DNA from: Planctomycetota bacterium
GTDB taxonomy: Bacteria; Planctomycetota; UBA8108; UBA1146
NCBI GenBank assembly: GCA_016776905.1
Contig: JADHSM010000012.1
Location: 1-64,000 of the forward strand
Reading direction: 5' to 3'
DNA length: 64,000 bases
Shown: positions 45,701-53,947 of the stretch, one piece after another
How the letters are laid out: each line of letters opens with the position of its first letter
Numbering within the stretch: the first letter of the stretch is position 1
Position numbers and translations under genes: made by a program
The notes under the pieces: model-generated
What the model saw: the letters and a program-made list of their open reading frames with translations, nothing else
What the model was told of the DNA's origin: nothing
Databases searched by the model: none

Positions 45701-47105
45701 CATGAGTAATGACACCTGGTATGACATTCTAGTGAATCAGGATGGACTTCTCACTATCAGTGCTTGTGACATTTTTGGATACGATTCCAGCATCGTTCTC
45801 TACTCCGGGTCGTGTGGGAATTTAATCCCTCTCGCTTGTGATGGAGATTCATGTGGCGGACTGGGCGCGATCGCTCAAGCGAGTGTTACAGCAGGACAGG
45901 TGATCAAGGTGCGAATCGGTGCTTCTGTTTCTGGGGCGGTGAGCTCTGGAGATATACAAGTCTCGTTGCAATCTAGTTCTCCCGAGAATTGTCAAAACGG
46001 TATCGACGATGACCTCGACGGCCTCGCTGATTGCCTAGACCCCGATTGTGCTGCAGATCCCTCCTGTACCTGTGAGTCTCTGACTGGATTAGTTTGCGTT
46101 CAGGGAACCGGTATCGAAGTGAACCTTTCATGGACGAATGGCGAGTTGTACGACGAGATCAGGGTTTCTAGAAATGGTAACCTTGTTGCAATCCTCGGAG
46201 GAACTGCAACCAGCTTCCTTGATGGCGGCGGTTTCGCAGGAAATAGAGTCTACGCGGTCACCGGAGTTTGTAGTCAAAGCCAGTCCACGAGTGTCTGTGT
46301 CATGGATGTTGTGGAGCCTTCGGGATTCAATGCCATTGCTCCTCTGATCACTTCGAACTTTGATGCTGCAACAGGTATCGGTTCTGTGGAACTGGACTTG
46401 TTCCTCTCCGAGAATTCTGACAACCCAGGGTTCCCCGGAGATACTCAAGGCTTTTCATTATCTCTCGCTAATGATGCGAGTTGGGTAACACCTGTGTCCG
46501 TGACGGCCACAGATCTGCTGCAGCAACTCAACGGTTCTTCTGGACCAGATTTCTTCACAGAGAATATCTATACAGATGGAATCAATGTTGGAGTGGTCTA
46601 CTCATTTGCCGGTAATAACATCATTGAGTTTGCTAATGAATCAGCGGTGGTTCACGTTTCATACAACACTGTCGCGGCGAACCTAGTAGGTGCTGTGGAT
46701 AACGTGGTCACACCACTGACATGGTCAGAAAATGTAGGCCCGGTTCCGGTAGAGAATCTGATCGTCGTCAATGGAACGGCGATTACACTTCAACCTGAAT
46801 CAGGATCCATCACGTTGATTCCAGAACTGGGTGTTGCTATCTCGAGAGCGGATTGCAACTCAGATGGTTCATTCAATATTGCCGATGCCGTGACTTCCTT
46901 GGATGGCTTGTTCAATGGTGGATTGATCAACTGTGTGGATGCTTGTGATTCCAACGATGATGGATTGATGAATATCGCTGATTCTGTCTTCTCGTTGGCC
47001 GCGCTCTTCAACAATGGAATTCTGCCTCCTCCTCCCTTCGGATCCTGTGGGATTGACCCCACGGATGATTCGCTGACTTGTGAGGAATTCGACGCCTGTC
47101 CCTGA
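42792..47105 (+). CDS. Secreted M4 (thermolysin-like) metalloprotease with repeat and dockerin-like tail
   Basis: ATG 42792 follows AAAGGGG and gives a signal peptide (LLSWMLVFCCTTVSFAQ) in a 1437-residue protein. An FTP/propeptide-like region lies at about 40-190. The M4 catalytic domain has HEFGH at 321-325 with the third zinc ligand Glu345 in NESFADVF. After about 555 come three similar beta-sandwich domains (PPC-like, each with a DVWY or DTWY strand and CNGDxSGC-type segment). These are interleaved with four Asp-rich cysteine repeats of the form DDDxDGxxDCxDxDC (about 697, 730, 899, 1065) that should bind calcium. Then follow an FN3-like domain, a cohesin-like domain and a terminal dockerin-like pair (NIADAV, NIADSV). 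It is probably exported and cell- or matrix-bound. Confidence 0.9.
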   Translation: MGFPRTLLSWMLVFCCTTVSFAQMSGSGELENNSLEIKTSSITGLASMLTGQNGSILPLPADLEKPLSILSEYGIYFGISDGANELKRIETVQDDLGQRHHRYQQMHRGIEVFTGRIVVHQNREGEFLAVNGDFYPIRPGVATQPLITIEEAEFLVEAELGLVNPVFTDQRLVLVDPGWYGDPSSGQVRLAWHITASGDDAFGKHVFVDARNREVFDHWPAVHSAVDRKIYDGSGGSLPGNLVRGEGAAETGDAELDNLYEYVGDFHRLLLEGYNRDSIDGAGTPLVSTGRWNSNICPNAIWNGSGTAFCSGLATDDIVGHEFGHGLVDFTADLIYQNQSGQLNESFADVFGELVDLYNGDASEAGPPGGTPWPGGGVTGTDTPNTARGGCNEASVRWMMGEDSSLGAIRDMWSPTCKGDPDRALSPLYESTCCDPGFDSGGVHFGSGVSNHAFAMLTDGKTFNGFTIQSLGAIKTGAIWYRALSVYLTPASDFNEAFNAFVQAANDLVGTTPSDPRTGGPSAAPITAADVTQVTNALTAVEMNASGICALPPAPSNDDCAGSVVISPGLHDIDNRGATNSGVVADETQCAGTFLGQVSRDVWYSYSPPQSGTITVSTCNIGGFDSDLLVYSGNCGNLVQQGCNGDASGCSNFTSTIQDLPVTGGVSYLIRVGSFGTSGGVGQFDLSFAPGGGNPIEICNNSVDDDGDGAIDCNDTDCAADPACSGTPTEDCSNGVDDDGDGQIDCADADCSSSPACNPVSGDECLTAVDAFLGTNPVNTTTATTSSDASDSSQCSGTFLGGFHSDVWYRFVAPQDGLMTASLCGFVDFDSDLAVYQGGCAALSQVGCNGDGSGCVNLSSIVTDVPVSAGTEYMIRVGGWSETAAGTGNLDITVTTGSQENCTNGTDDDQDGLIDCEDPDCSAEPSCTPFPGDECNTSLPLILGFNFIDNTGASDSAEGVPSCSGSFLGAMSNDTWYDILVNQDGLLTISACDIFGYDSSIVLYSGSCGNLIPLACDGDSCGGLGAIAQASVTAGQVIKVRIGASVSGAVSSGDIQVSLQSSSPENCQNGIDDDLDGLADCLDPDCAADPSCTCESLTGLVCVQGTGIEVNLSWTNGELYDEIRVSRNGNLVAILGGTATSFLDGGGFAGNRVYAVTGVCSQSQSTSVCVMDVVEPSGFNAIAPLITSNFDAATGIGSVELDLFLSENSDNPGFPGDTQGFSLSLANDASWVTPVSVTATDLLQQLNGSSGPDFFTENIYTDGINVGVVYSFAGNNIIEFANESAVVHVSYNTVAANLVGAVDNVVTPLTWSENVGPVPVENLIVVNGTAITLQPESGSITLIPELGVAISRADCNSDGSFNIADAVTSLDGLFNGGLINCVDACDSNDDGLMNIADSVFSLAALFNNGILPPPPFGSCGIDPTDDSLTCEEFDACP

Positions 47106-47150
47106 AGAATTCAGGTTCAAACTAGCGTGGGCCAGTCCATTGCTGTCTCT

Positions 47151-47187
47151 TTCCCCGGGGTACCCCAAGGTATCCCGGGGAATTTTT
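47151..47187 (+). terminator. Rho-independent terminator after the protease
   Basis: TTCCCCGGGGTACC pairs with GGTATCCCGGGGAA as a 14-bp stem (one G-U) with loop CCAA, followed by five Ts. Confidence 0.95.
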
Positions 47188-47480
47188 ATGACATTTTCTT
47201 CATCTGCTGGGAAGAATATTGCCTGTAGGGGCCGTTATTCAGGCAAATCTGAAGAAGGAGCACCCCCGGTACGCTTGCCCGTGAGGGTTCCGACTTCTAC
47301 GATCTCATCTGTTGGATACAAGGACTGGAAAGTCTTTTCATTTCGCCGCCTTCCTTCCAGAAGGAGGTGGCTGATCCGACAGTCAGAGAGGCTTTTCAAA
47401 TCTCTCTGCCAGAACGCAATTACCACCCGAATCCGGGACTACAGATCCCGTTGCGGAAGAGAGACCAGAGGATGAGTTCA
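47188..47480 (+). promoter_or_regulatory. Leader region upstream of hbd with structured ribosome-site-like sequence
   Basis: No gene is supported in these 293 bases. TTGCCTG (47219-47225) pairs with CAGGCAA (47240-47246). A hairpin at 47345-47371 buries a perfect AAGGAGG (47361-47367) that has no properly spaced start codon after it. CGGGA and TCCCG pair nearer the gene. The function of this structured leader is unknown. Confidence 0.35.
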
Positions 47481-48362
47481 ATGGATTCCAGTCAAGCTGC
47501 TGATCTTGTGAACGGGATCGAGAAAGTCGCTGTTGTAGGTGCCGGAACCATGGGGAACGGGATCGCTCAAGTGTTTGCCACTTCAGGCTACCCTGTCACC
47601 ATCATCGATCCCTTCGAGGCTTCACTCGAGAGGGCAAAGGGCGCCATCGATAACAGTCTTGGTCGTATGGTGAAAAAAGAAAAAATCACTGCAGATGATG
47701 CCAGTGCAACGATGGAGCGCATCTCCTTTTCTACATCAATCGAAGCTTCTGCGGGGACTCAGTGGGCGGTGGAAGCGATTCCCGAGGTGGAGTCACTCAA
47801 GGAAGAGGTTCTTTCTGGTCTTGATTCTCATGTAGTCGAGGGGGGAGTGATTGCCAGCAATACTTCTTCGATCTCCATTACTCGGTTGGCCAGTTACACC
47901 CAGCGCCCGGAACGATTTGTTGGAATGCACTTCATGAATCCTGTTCCGATGATGAAGTTAGTAGAAGTGATCAAGGGACATAAGACAGTGGACACAGTCG
48001 TTGAAGCGACTATGAAACTTTCCCGTAAACTCGGGAAAGAACCTTGGTTGGCAGAGGATTATCCCGGGTTTGTTGCCAACAGGATTCTTTGCCCAATGCT
48101 CAACGAAGCGATGTATGCCTTGATGGAGGGTGTCGCAACAAAGGAATCCATCGATGAAGTGATGAAATTGGGAATGGGGCACCCTATGGGGCCTCTGACT
48201 CTCGCTGATTTCGTCGGACTCGACGTATGCCTCAATATCCTTGAGGTGTTGCATTCCGAGTTGGGCGATCCCAAGTACAGACCTTGTCCGCTTCTGAGAA
48301 GAATGGTGGCGGCAGGAGACTTGGGCAGAAAAACCGGTCGAGGGTTCTACGACTACTCATAA
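47481..48362 (+). CDS. hbd: 3-hydroxybutyryl-CoA dehydrogenase
   Basis: ATG 47481 lies eight bases after AGAGGA; ATG 47472 is nearly as good. The 293 residues have the NAD site [15 protein letters not shown] (20-25 for GAGTMG), [12 protein letters not shown] with the catalytic-region Ser, [15 protein letters not shown] with the catalytic His, and [18 protein letters not shown]. The length fits single-domain short-chain enzymes. It oxidises 3-hydroxybutyryl-CoA to acetoacetyl-CoA. It opens the five-gene operon to 52891. Confidence 0.93.
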   Translation: MDSSQAADLVNGIEKVAVVGAGTMGNGIAQVFATSGYPVTIIDPFEASLERAKGAIDNSLGRMVKKEKITADDASATMERISFSTSIEASAGTQWAVEAIPEVESLKEEVLSGLDSHVVEGGVIASNTSSISITRLASYTQRPERFVGMHFMNPVPMMKLVEVIKGHKTVDTVVEATMKLSRKLGKEPWLAEDYPGFVANRILCPMLNEAMYALMEGVATKESIDEVMKLGMGHPMGPLTLADFVGLDVCLNILEVLHSELGDPKYRPCPLLRRMVAAGDLGRKTGRGFYDYS

Positions 48363-48378
48363 GTGAAGGAGTTCAGCG

Positions 48379-49584
48379 ATGCTGGACAGCACCGGAATCG
48401 AGACAAATGAAGCTGCGGGGAGACTCGAAGCAATATTGGGGCTCTCTGTTCCCGAAACTCATCGTCATATTTATGACGAAGCGAAGCGTATCGCTGATGA
48501 GATTCTCATTCCTGCAGCGAATCTCCATGACAGGGAAGAATCTTTTCCTGAGGATCAGGTTCGTATCCTTGCTCAAGGTGGCTTCATGGGAATTCTCGCT
48601 CCCAAGGAGTTCGGGGGGCAAGGCCTCGATAATCTGGCTTTGACTCTCGCATTGGAGGAGATAAATCGTGGTTGTGCTTCAACAGGAGTGACACTTTCAG
48701 TTCACAACTCGTTGTTGTCCAGTCCTCTTCTCCACTTTGGAACAGAGGAGCAAAAAGCTAGGTTTTTTCCAGGACTTGCTTCCGGAGAATCCATGGGGGC
48801 ATATGCCATCACTGAACCGGATCATGGTTCCGATGCGTTGTCGATTGAAACAACTTGTCGCCGTGAAGGTGACGAATGGATCTTAAACGGAACGAAAGCC
48901 TGGATTACAAATGGTTCTAGAGCAGGCACGATCATCACATTTGCAACGATGGATCCTGCATTGCGATCAAAAGGAATAAATGCATTTGTGGTAGACCCTA
49001 CGATGCCAGGTTTCTCTGTCGGGAAAAAAGAACTCAAACTCGGCATTCGAGGATCTGACACTGTTCAATTGGTGTTTGATGAAATGCGTGTCCCTGCCGA
49101 AAATCTATTGGGAGAAGAGGGACAGGGATTCAAGATTGCGATGCACACTCTCGATGGTGGGCGAATTGGCATTGCGACACAGGCAGTGGGTATTGCTCAA
49201 GCATGCCTAGATGTCGCGGTTGAATTTGCAGAAGGCCACGAGATGTTTGGGCGTAGACTTGCAGACAATCAGTTGGTGTCTCACAAAATCGCCGATATGG
49301 CGACACGAATCGAGGCTTCCCGATTGCTCACCTACAGAGCAGCCCTGTTAAAAGATGCTGGAAAGCCTCACAGTCGACAAGCATCGATGGCGAAACTGAG
49401 TTCTTCAGAGATTGCGAATGATGCTGCGCGGATGGCTCTCGAAATTCATGGAGGAGCAGGGATAGGGCGACAGTCCCCCATCGAAAGATTATTCCGTGAT
49501 GCGAAAATCTGCGAGATTTACGAAGGCACTAGCCAAATCCAGAGACTGGTGATCTCACGCCATGTCCGACCGGACCGGGGGTAA
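48379..49584 (+). CDS. Short-chain acyl-CoA dehydrogenase
   Basis: ATG 48379 follows GAAGGAG, and the product has 401 residues. FAD-dependent acyl-CoA dehydrogenase motifs are present: YAITEPDHGSDAL, LNGTKAWITNG, and GRIGIATQAVGIAQACLD. The C-terminal CEIYEGTSQIQRL places the catalytic Glu at residue 382, the position used by butyryl-CoA and medium-chain enzymes. Butyryl- or isobutyryl-CoA is a reasonable substrate given hbd upstream. Electrons would go to ETF, which is not in this window. The MeaB gene follows without a gap. Confidence 0.93.
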   Translation: MLDSTGIETNEAAGRLEAILGLSVPETHRHIYDEAKRIADEILIPAANLHDREESFPEDQVRILAQGGFMGILAPKEFGGQGLDNLALTLALEEINRGCASTGVTLSVHNSLLSSPLLHFGTEEQKARFFPGLASGESMGAYAITEPDHGSDALSIETTCRREGDEWILNGTKAWITNGSRAGTIITFATMDPALRSKGINAFVVDPTMPGFSVGKKELKLGIRGSDTVQLVFDEMRVPAENLLGEEGQGFKIAMHTLDGGRIGIATQAVGIAQACLDVAVEFAEGHEMFGRRLADNQLVSHKIADMATRIEASRLLTYRAALLKDAGKPHSRQASMAKLSSSEIANDAARMALEIHGGAGIGRQSPIERLFRDAKICEIYEGTSQIQRLVISRHVRPDRG

Positions 49585-50508
49585 ATGTCCTCCCGCACAG
49601 TAGAAGAACTGGTCTCGGGAATCCTCCGTGGACATCGCAGGGATTTGGCTCAAGCCATCACTGCGGTGGAACAAGATGAGCTCAAAGCAGATGCTTTACT
49701 TTCAGCTCTGCCTCCCGCACCCGGTGCCTTTCGGCTTGGACTGACAGGTGCGCCGGGGGTCGGTAAGTCGACATTTATCGCAAAAGTGGTTCCTCTACTG
49801 ATTGAGTCTGGAGAGAAGGTCGCTGTTTTGGCAGTGGACCCGACCAGTCCGGTGACGGGTGGAGCATTACTGGGTGATCGAGCAAGAATGTCGAGTGATA
49901 TGGGCGACGCAGGTTGGTTTCGTAGCTTAGCAAGCCGGGGGTCGACGAGTGGAGTTGCAGGGTGCACCGATCATGCAGCAGAGATACTCGCGAGGGCCGG
50001 CTTCGGAATCATCATTATCGAAACAGTTGGGGTTGGCCAACTTGAGGTTGAGATTGCAACAGAAGCAGATCAATCCTGGTTGTTACTTTCTCCCGAAGGC
50101 GGAGACGCAATACAGCTCCTTAAAGGTGGAGTACTTGAAGTTGTACAACGAGTTATCGTGCACAAGAGTGATAGACCCGGTGCTGAAGAATTGATGCGTT
50201 GGGTTGAAGAGGCTGCTAGAGATCAGGCTGCTGCTGATCCTGTTGCAGTCAGCAGTCAAACAGGCATAGGCCTGAAAGAAGTCGTGGATCTTGTTCTGTC
50301 CGCCGCGAAGGCGCAGAGATCTAAACCGGATGAAGGTCGTTCAAAAGAGCGGCTTCGACGGAGACTGTTGCGCAGGGCAGAACAGGAATGGATTAAAAAA
50401 GGCTTGGAGGATTCTGGAGGTGAGTCGCAAATTGATCGGCTCGTTGATCAGGTCTTCGAGGGACAAATTGAGGCGAGAGAAGCTCTCGCCAAGTTAACTG
50501 ATCGCTGA
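49585..50508 (+). CDS. MeaB/ArgK-family GTPase, divergent
   Basis: The ATG directly follows the dehydrogenase stop. The 307 residues match MeaB: Walker A GAPGVGKST (55-63), DPTSPVTGGALLGDRARM, and ETVGVGQ. The segment after that differs from the usual GVGQSE and LPGAGDELQGIK (here GVGQLEVEI and SPEGGDAIQLLK). The guanine-specificity motif NKxD reads HKSD (His193). MeaB loads cobalamin into and protects methylmalonyl-CoA mutase. No separate mutase is adjacent, and IcmF in this window carries its own G-domain. It may serve a mutase elsewhere, or have changed function. Confidence 0.85.
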   Translation: MSSRTVEELVSGILRGHRRDLAQAITAVEQDELKADALLSALPPAPGAFRLGLTGAPGVGKSTFIAKVVPLLIESGEKVAVLAVDPTSPVTGGALLGDRARMSSDMGDAGWFRSLASRGSTSGVAGCTDHAAEILARAGFGIIIIETVGVGQLEVEIATEADQSWLLLSPEGGDAIQLLKGGVLEVVQRVIVHKSDRPGAEELMRWVEEAARDQAAADPVAVSSQTGIGLKEVVDLVLSAAKAQRSKPDEGRSKERLRRRLLRRAEQEWIKKGLEDSGGESQIDRLVDQVFEGQIEAREALAKLTDR

Positions 50509-50570
50509 TTCTGAGCTCCCTAATGGGTGAGCAGCAGGATTTCTCAGATGAGTGAGTGGAAGGAAACACC

Positions 50571-51713
50571 GTGATTCGTTTCGAAGAACATCACCAAGAG
50601 ATTCGGGAGATGATTTCCGACTTCTCCGATAAAAAAATCGCTCCTCGTGCTGAGCAATTGGATGAGAGTCAGGGTGTTCCCTCTGAAAGCTTGTCCGAAA
50701 TCGCAGACCTAGAAATGCTGGGATTAACGATTCCCGAAGAGCATGGCGGGTCTGGATTAGATTTGTTGACGGCTTGCCTCGTCGTAGAAGAGATTTCTCG
50801 AAATTGTGGATCTACCGGCGCTATCGTTGCTACCCATCTCTTTGAAGGCACGTCTGCAATACTCAGATTAGGAGATGATGAAGGAAGAGCACGTTGGCTT
50901 CCTCAATTGGCTTCGGGGAAAACTCTGGCGACCTTTGCGATGGCAGAGCGAGAAGCTGAATCAGATGCCTCCGCAATTGACGCTTCTGCGGGTGCGGAAG
51001 GTGATGGCTTCGCGATTCATGGTCGCAAGACTTGGATCATGGGAGGGCAAACCGCTGGTTTGACCACCGTCATTGCTCGACGTGGTGAAGATAATCTAGA
51101 AGACCTTGGTGCTTTTGTGGTCGACCCCACTGTTGAAGGGTGTCACCGAGAGGCTCATGAAGATCTCTTGGGATTGCGTGGAGCTGGTTTTTGCGCACTC
51201 AATCTTGAAGGGGTGCAACTGCCATCGAACGCTCATCTTTCGGGATCTTCTGGGGGCTGGTCAGACATTCTCAAGGTTGTGGATATGGCCCGTCTCGGGG
51301 CTGCTTCAGTCAGCCTTGGAGTGGCCAGAGGTGCCATTGCTCATGCATTAGAATATTCTTCTCAACGCAAAGCATTTGGTCGGTCGATTGATCGCTTCGG
51401 AGCGATTCGTGCCATGCACGCGGAGGCTGCGACCGCTGTTGAAGGAGCTCGACTGCTCTTATGGAGAGCTGCAGGTCTTCTCGATGCGGGTAAATCAGCG
51501 GGCAGGGAAGTGTCGATGGCAAATCTCTCAGCAAAGCAGGCCGCTTACAAGGCAGGCCGCGATGCTGTGCAGATTCTCGGAGGAAATGGTTACAGTCGCG
51601 AGTACCCCGTCGAGAGGTGCTACCGGGATATCCAAGCACTCTCTCCTTTTGGCGGTGGTGAAGATCTACAAAAAATATTGGTAGCTCGTTCGATGGCAGG
51701 AGTTCGATCATGA
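50571..51713 (+). CDS. Acyl-CoA dehydrogenase-like protein without the usual catalytic Glu
   Basis: GTG 50571 lies six bases after GGAAGGA; GTG 50556 is less likely. The 380 residues have the fold and FAD motifs (FAMAEREAESDASAI, HGRKTWIMGG, RKAFGRSIDRFGAIR, DAVQILGGNGYSREYPVERCYRD). Where most family members have IYEGTSQIQ, this one has SPFGGGEDLQ, so the catalytic Glu position is Gly361, with Glu364 three residues on. The helix-G alternative used by isovaleryl-CoA dehydrogenase (LER) reads MAR. It may use another base, act on an unusual substrate, or be a non-dehydrogenating homologue. It overlaps the thiolase start (ATGA). Confidence 0.9.
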   Translation: MIRFEEHHQEIREMISDFSDKKIAPRAEQLDESQGVPSESLSEIADLEMLGLTIPEEHGGSGLDLLTACLVVEEISRNCGSTGAIVATHLFEGTSAILRLGDDEGRARWLPQLASGKTLATFAMAEREAESDASAIDASAGAEGDGFAIHGRKTWIMGGQTAGLTTVIARRGEDNLEDLGAFVVDPTVEGCHREAHEDLLGLRGAGFCALNLEGVQLPSNAHLSGSSGGWSDILKVVDMARLGAASVSLGVARGAIAHALEYSSQRKAFGRSIDRFGAIRAMHAEAATAVEGARLLLWRAAGLLDAGKSAGREVSMANLSAKQAAYKAGRDAVQILGGNGYSREYPVERCYRDIQALSPFGGGEDLQKILVARSMAGVRS

Positions 51714-52891
51714 GTCGTGCTGTCATCTGTTCGGCTGTCAGAACACCCATCGGCAAGTTTCTCGGAGGCTTGTCTGAACTGAGTCCTGCCGACCTCGGAG
51801 TCGCTGCTGTTGTTCCTGCTCTAGAAAGGGCAGGAGTCTCCGCAGATCGCGTTGGAGAATTACGGTTCGGTTGTGGACGTCAGGCGGGGGGTGGCCCCAA
51901 CGTCGCTCGCCAAATTGCAGTGCGTTCCGGGATCCCGGTGACCTCCACTGCAGTTACTGTGAATATGGCCTGTGGTTCTGGCTTACTCGCCATCATGGAA
52001 GCCAGAGATGCCATCGAGCGCGGCGAATTTGAAGTTGTTGTTGCTGGCGGTACAGAAAGCATGTCTCAGCTTCCATTTTACATGCTGGGAGCTCGAAAAG
52101 GGTACCGTCTCGGACAGGGTGAACTTGTAGATGGAATGTACCGTGATGGTTTTCAGTGCCCCTTGGCCGATCAATTGATGGGAGCCACTGCAGAAAATCT
52201 TGCAGAAGAATTTTCTATCAGCAGGGAAGAGCAGGATTCTTACGCAGTAGAAACGCAGCGAAGATGTCAGCAGGCCCGTGAAGAAAACCTGTTTGCAGAT
52301 GAGATTGCGCCAGTGGAGATTCCTGGTCGTAAGGGACCGACTGTGATCTCAGTGGATGAGCATCCTCGAGACAATTCTAATATGGCCTCGATGGCCAAAC
52401 TGAAGCCGGTCTTCAAAAAAGAAGGAACCGTTCATGCGGGGAACTCTTCCGGAATCACAGATGGCGCATGCGCTCTGGTTCTTGCCAATGAAGAGGTGGC
52501 AAAAGCTGAAGGATGGCCCATTTTGGCTGTGGTGGGAGCATCTGCTCGAGGGGGAGTGGAGCCCCGGAGAATGGGAATGGGACCGGTTCCTGCGATAGGG
52601 AAATTGCTCACACAGACGGGTGCGAGCATCAGTGATTACGACTTGGTCGAGATCAATGAAGCTTTTGCTGCTCAAGTTTTGGCGTGTCTCAAGGAGGTCG
52701 ATATCGACAGAGATCGTCTCAATGTCCATGGTGGTTCTATTGCGCTGGGGCACCCTATCGGCGCAACGGGAGCCAGGATCGTGACGACACTTATTCATGC
52801 CGCAAAACGTCGCGGTGGTGGTAAAGGTATGGCTTCGCTTTGTATCAGTGGTGGAATGGGCCTTGCTCTGGATTTAGAAATCAGTTCCTGA
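51710..52891 (+). CDS. Acetyl-CoA acetyltransferase (thiolase)
   Basis: The 393 residues have all thiolase residues: nucleophile Cys88 in VNMACGSGL, EINEAFAAQ, GGSIALGHPIGATGAR with the catalytic His, and CISGGMG with the second Cys. It cleaves acetoacetyl-CoA with CoA to two acetyl-CoA, or condenses them. Its position after hbd and two dehydrogenases supports a degradative short-chain cycle. Confidence 0.95.
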   Translation: MSRAVICSAVRTPIGKFLGGLSELSPADLGVAAVVPALERAGVSADRVGELRFGCGRQAGGGPNVARQIAVRSGIPVTSTAVTVNMACGSGLLAIMEARDAIERGEFEVVVAGGTESMSQLPFYMLGARKGYRLGQGELVDGMYRDGFQCPLADQLMGATAENLAEEFSISREEQDSYAVETQRRCQQAREENLFADEIAPVEIPGRKGPTVISVDEHPRDNSNMASMAKLKPVFKKEGTVHAGNSSGITDGACALVLANEEVAKAEGWPILAVVGASARGGVEPRRMGMGPVPAIGKLLTQTGASISDYDLVEINEAFAAQVLACLKEVDIDRDRLNVHGGSIALGHPIGATGARIVTTLIHAAKRRGGGKGMASLCISGGMGLALDLEISS

Positions 52892-52939
52892 CATGATAGG
52901 AACTGATCTCATCAATGAGTGATTAGGAGAGCGAGAGTC

Positions 52940-53161
52940 ATGTCGATACTACTCAAAGGACGAATGGTACTGGGAGTGTTCCTGTTGTTAGCAGGACTGA
53001 CCATCGTTAAGTTCCCAGATATTCTCCAATATGCATTGGCTTCCGTATTAATCGTTTCCGGTGTTTCAGCAATTCTTGGATCATTAGGGGGCAACGCTCC
53101 CCAACAACATCCCAGTGAGCCCGAAACACGCGGCGCAGATTTTCGAAAGCTCGAAGACTAA
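52940..53161 (+). CDS. Small two-helix membrane protein
   Basis: ATG 52940 lies nine bases after AGGAGA; a GTG at 52919 is possible. The 73 residues contain two hydrophobic helices (MVLGVFLLLAGLTIV, LASVLIVSGVSAILGSL) and a polar tail. It resembles DUF3096-like small proteins, but I am not certain. It converges with rsmG, three bases apart. Confidence 0.6.
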   Translation: MSILLKGRMVLGVFLLLAGLTIVKFPDILQYALASVLIVSGVSAILGSLGGNAPQQHPSEPETRGADFRKLED

Positions 53162-53164
53162 GTC

Positions 53165-53863
53165 TTAGTTTTTTTGATTATCAATCAGAATAAGTCTTCT
53201 TACCGCTTCATCTCCTGGAATCTGGTAGGGTTCATCGAGGGCTACAAAGAGTCTTCGCTTCCACATTAAGCCTTTGACTGCCGCGAGTTCTTCGTTAGCG
53301 GCTGGACCTTTCCATAGCAACATAGGCCCGTAGTAGTTGTGGGTGCACCAGTTGAGCAATCTTTCGATAGGGCCCACAGCTCTGGCTGTGACGAGATCAA
53401 TCTCCTTGCGGTGTTCACGAATCCAATCTTCATAGCGACCCCAAACGCATGTGACCCGATCTGAAATACCGAGTTGCTCAACAACTCCTTGAAGAAACTC
53501 AATCTTTTTTCTTTTTGAGTCTAGAAGTGTCACCTTCAGATGTGGGCATGCTAATGCGATAGATAGTCCAGGCCATCCTGCACCAGTTCCTAGGTCCAAT
53601 ATGTGGTGAAAGATTTGTTCTCCCCCTTCAGCGAGGAGGGGGAGCGCAGCGAGCGAGTCTGCACAATGACGAATCGCCATTTCCTCGGGTTCGGTGACTC
53701 GAGTCAGATTCATCACTTCATTGCGTTCTCGAACGAGCCAAGCGTGAAGTGCTAGGCCTTCTCGAGCAAATCCGGGCGCGAAGGGACCCAGAGCTGTTAT
53801 GAATCGACTTTTGAACTCTTCGTATTCGATATCTATTTTCTCCTGCGCATTATTCCGTGACAC
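53165..53863 (-). CDS. rsmG: 16S rRNA (guanine-527-N7) methyltransferase RsmG
   Basis: The 232 residues show RsmG motifs: NLTRVTEPEEMAIRHCADSLAAL, the SAM site LDLGTGAGWPGLSIA, DSKRKKIEFLQ, and VTARAVGPIERLL. It methylates G527 of 16S rRNA, and loss gives low-level streptomycin resistance. The GTG start at 53863 has only a weak ribosome site, but no other in-frame start precedes the homologous region. Confidence 0.92.
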   Translation of the reverse strand: MSRNNAQEKIDIEYEEFKSRFITALGPFAPGFAREGLALHAWLVRERNEVMNLTRVTEPEEMAIRHCADSLAALPLLAEGGEQIFHHILDLGTGAGWPGLSIALACPHLKVTLLDSKRKKIEFLQGVVEQLGISDRVTCVWGRYEDWIREHRKEIDLVTARAVGPIERLLNWCTHNYYGPMLLWKGPAANEELAAVKGLMWKRRLFVALDEPYQIPGDEAVRRLILIDNQKN

Positions 53864-53947
53864 TTCATCCCACTCTTGGGAGGTGCTTCTTGGGTCTTAG
53901 GAATCTTGAGGGTAACATAGTTACGAGCGCCGAAAGGAGAACTACCT

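Noticed and set aside
47367-47480. GTG 47367 as the hbd start
   Set aside because: The codon overlaps the Shine-Dalgarno-like sequence itself, and the added residues precede the normal family N-terminus.
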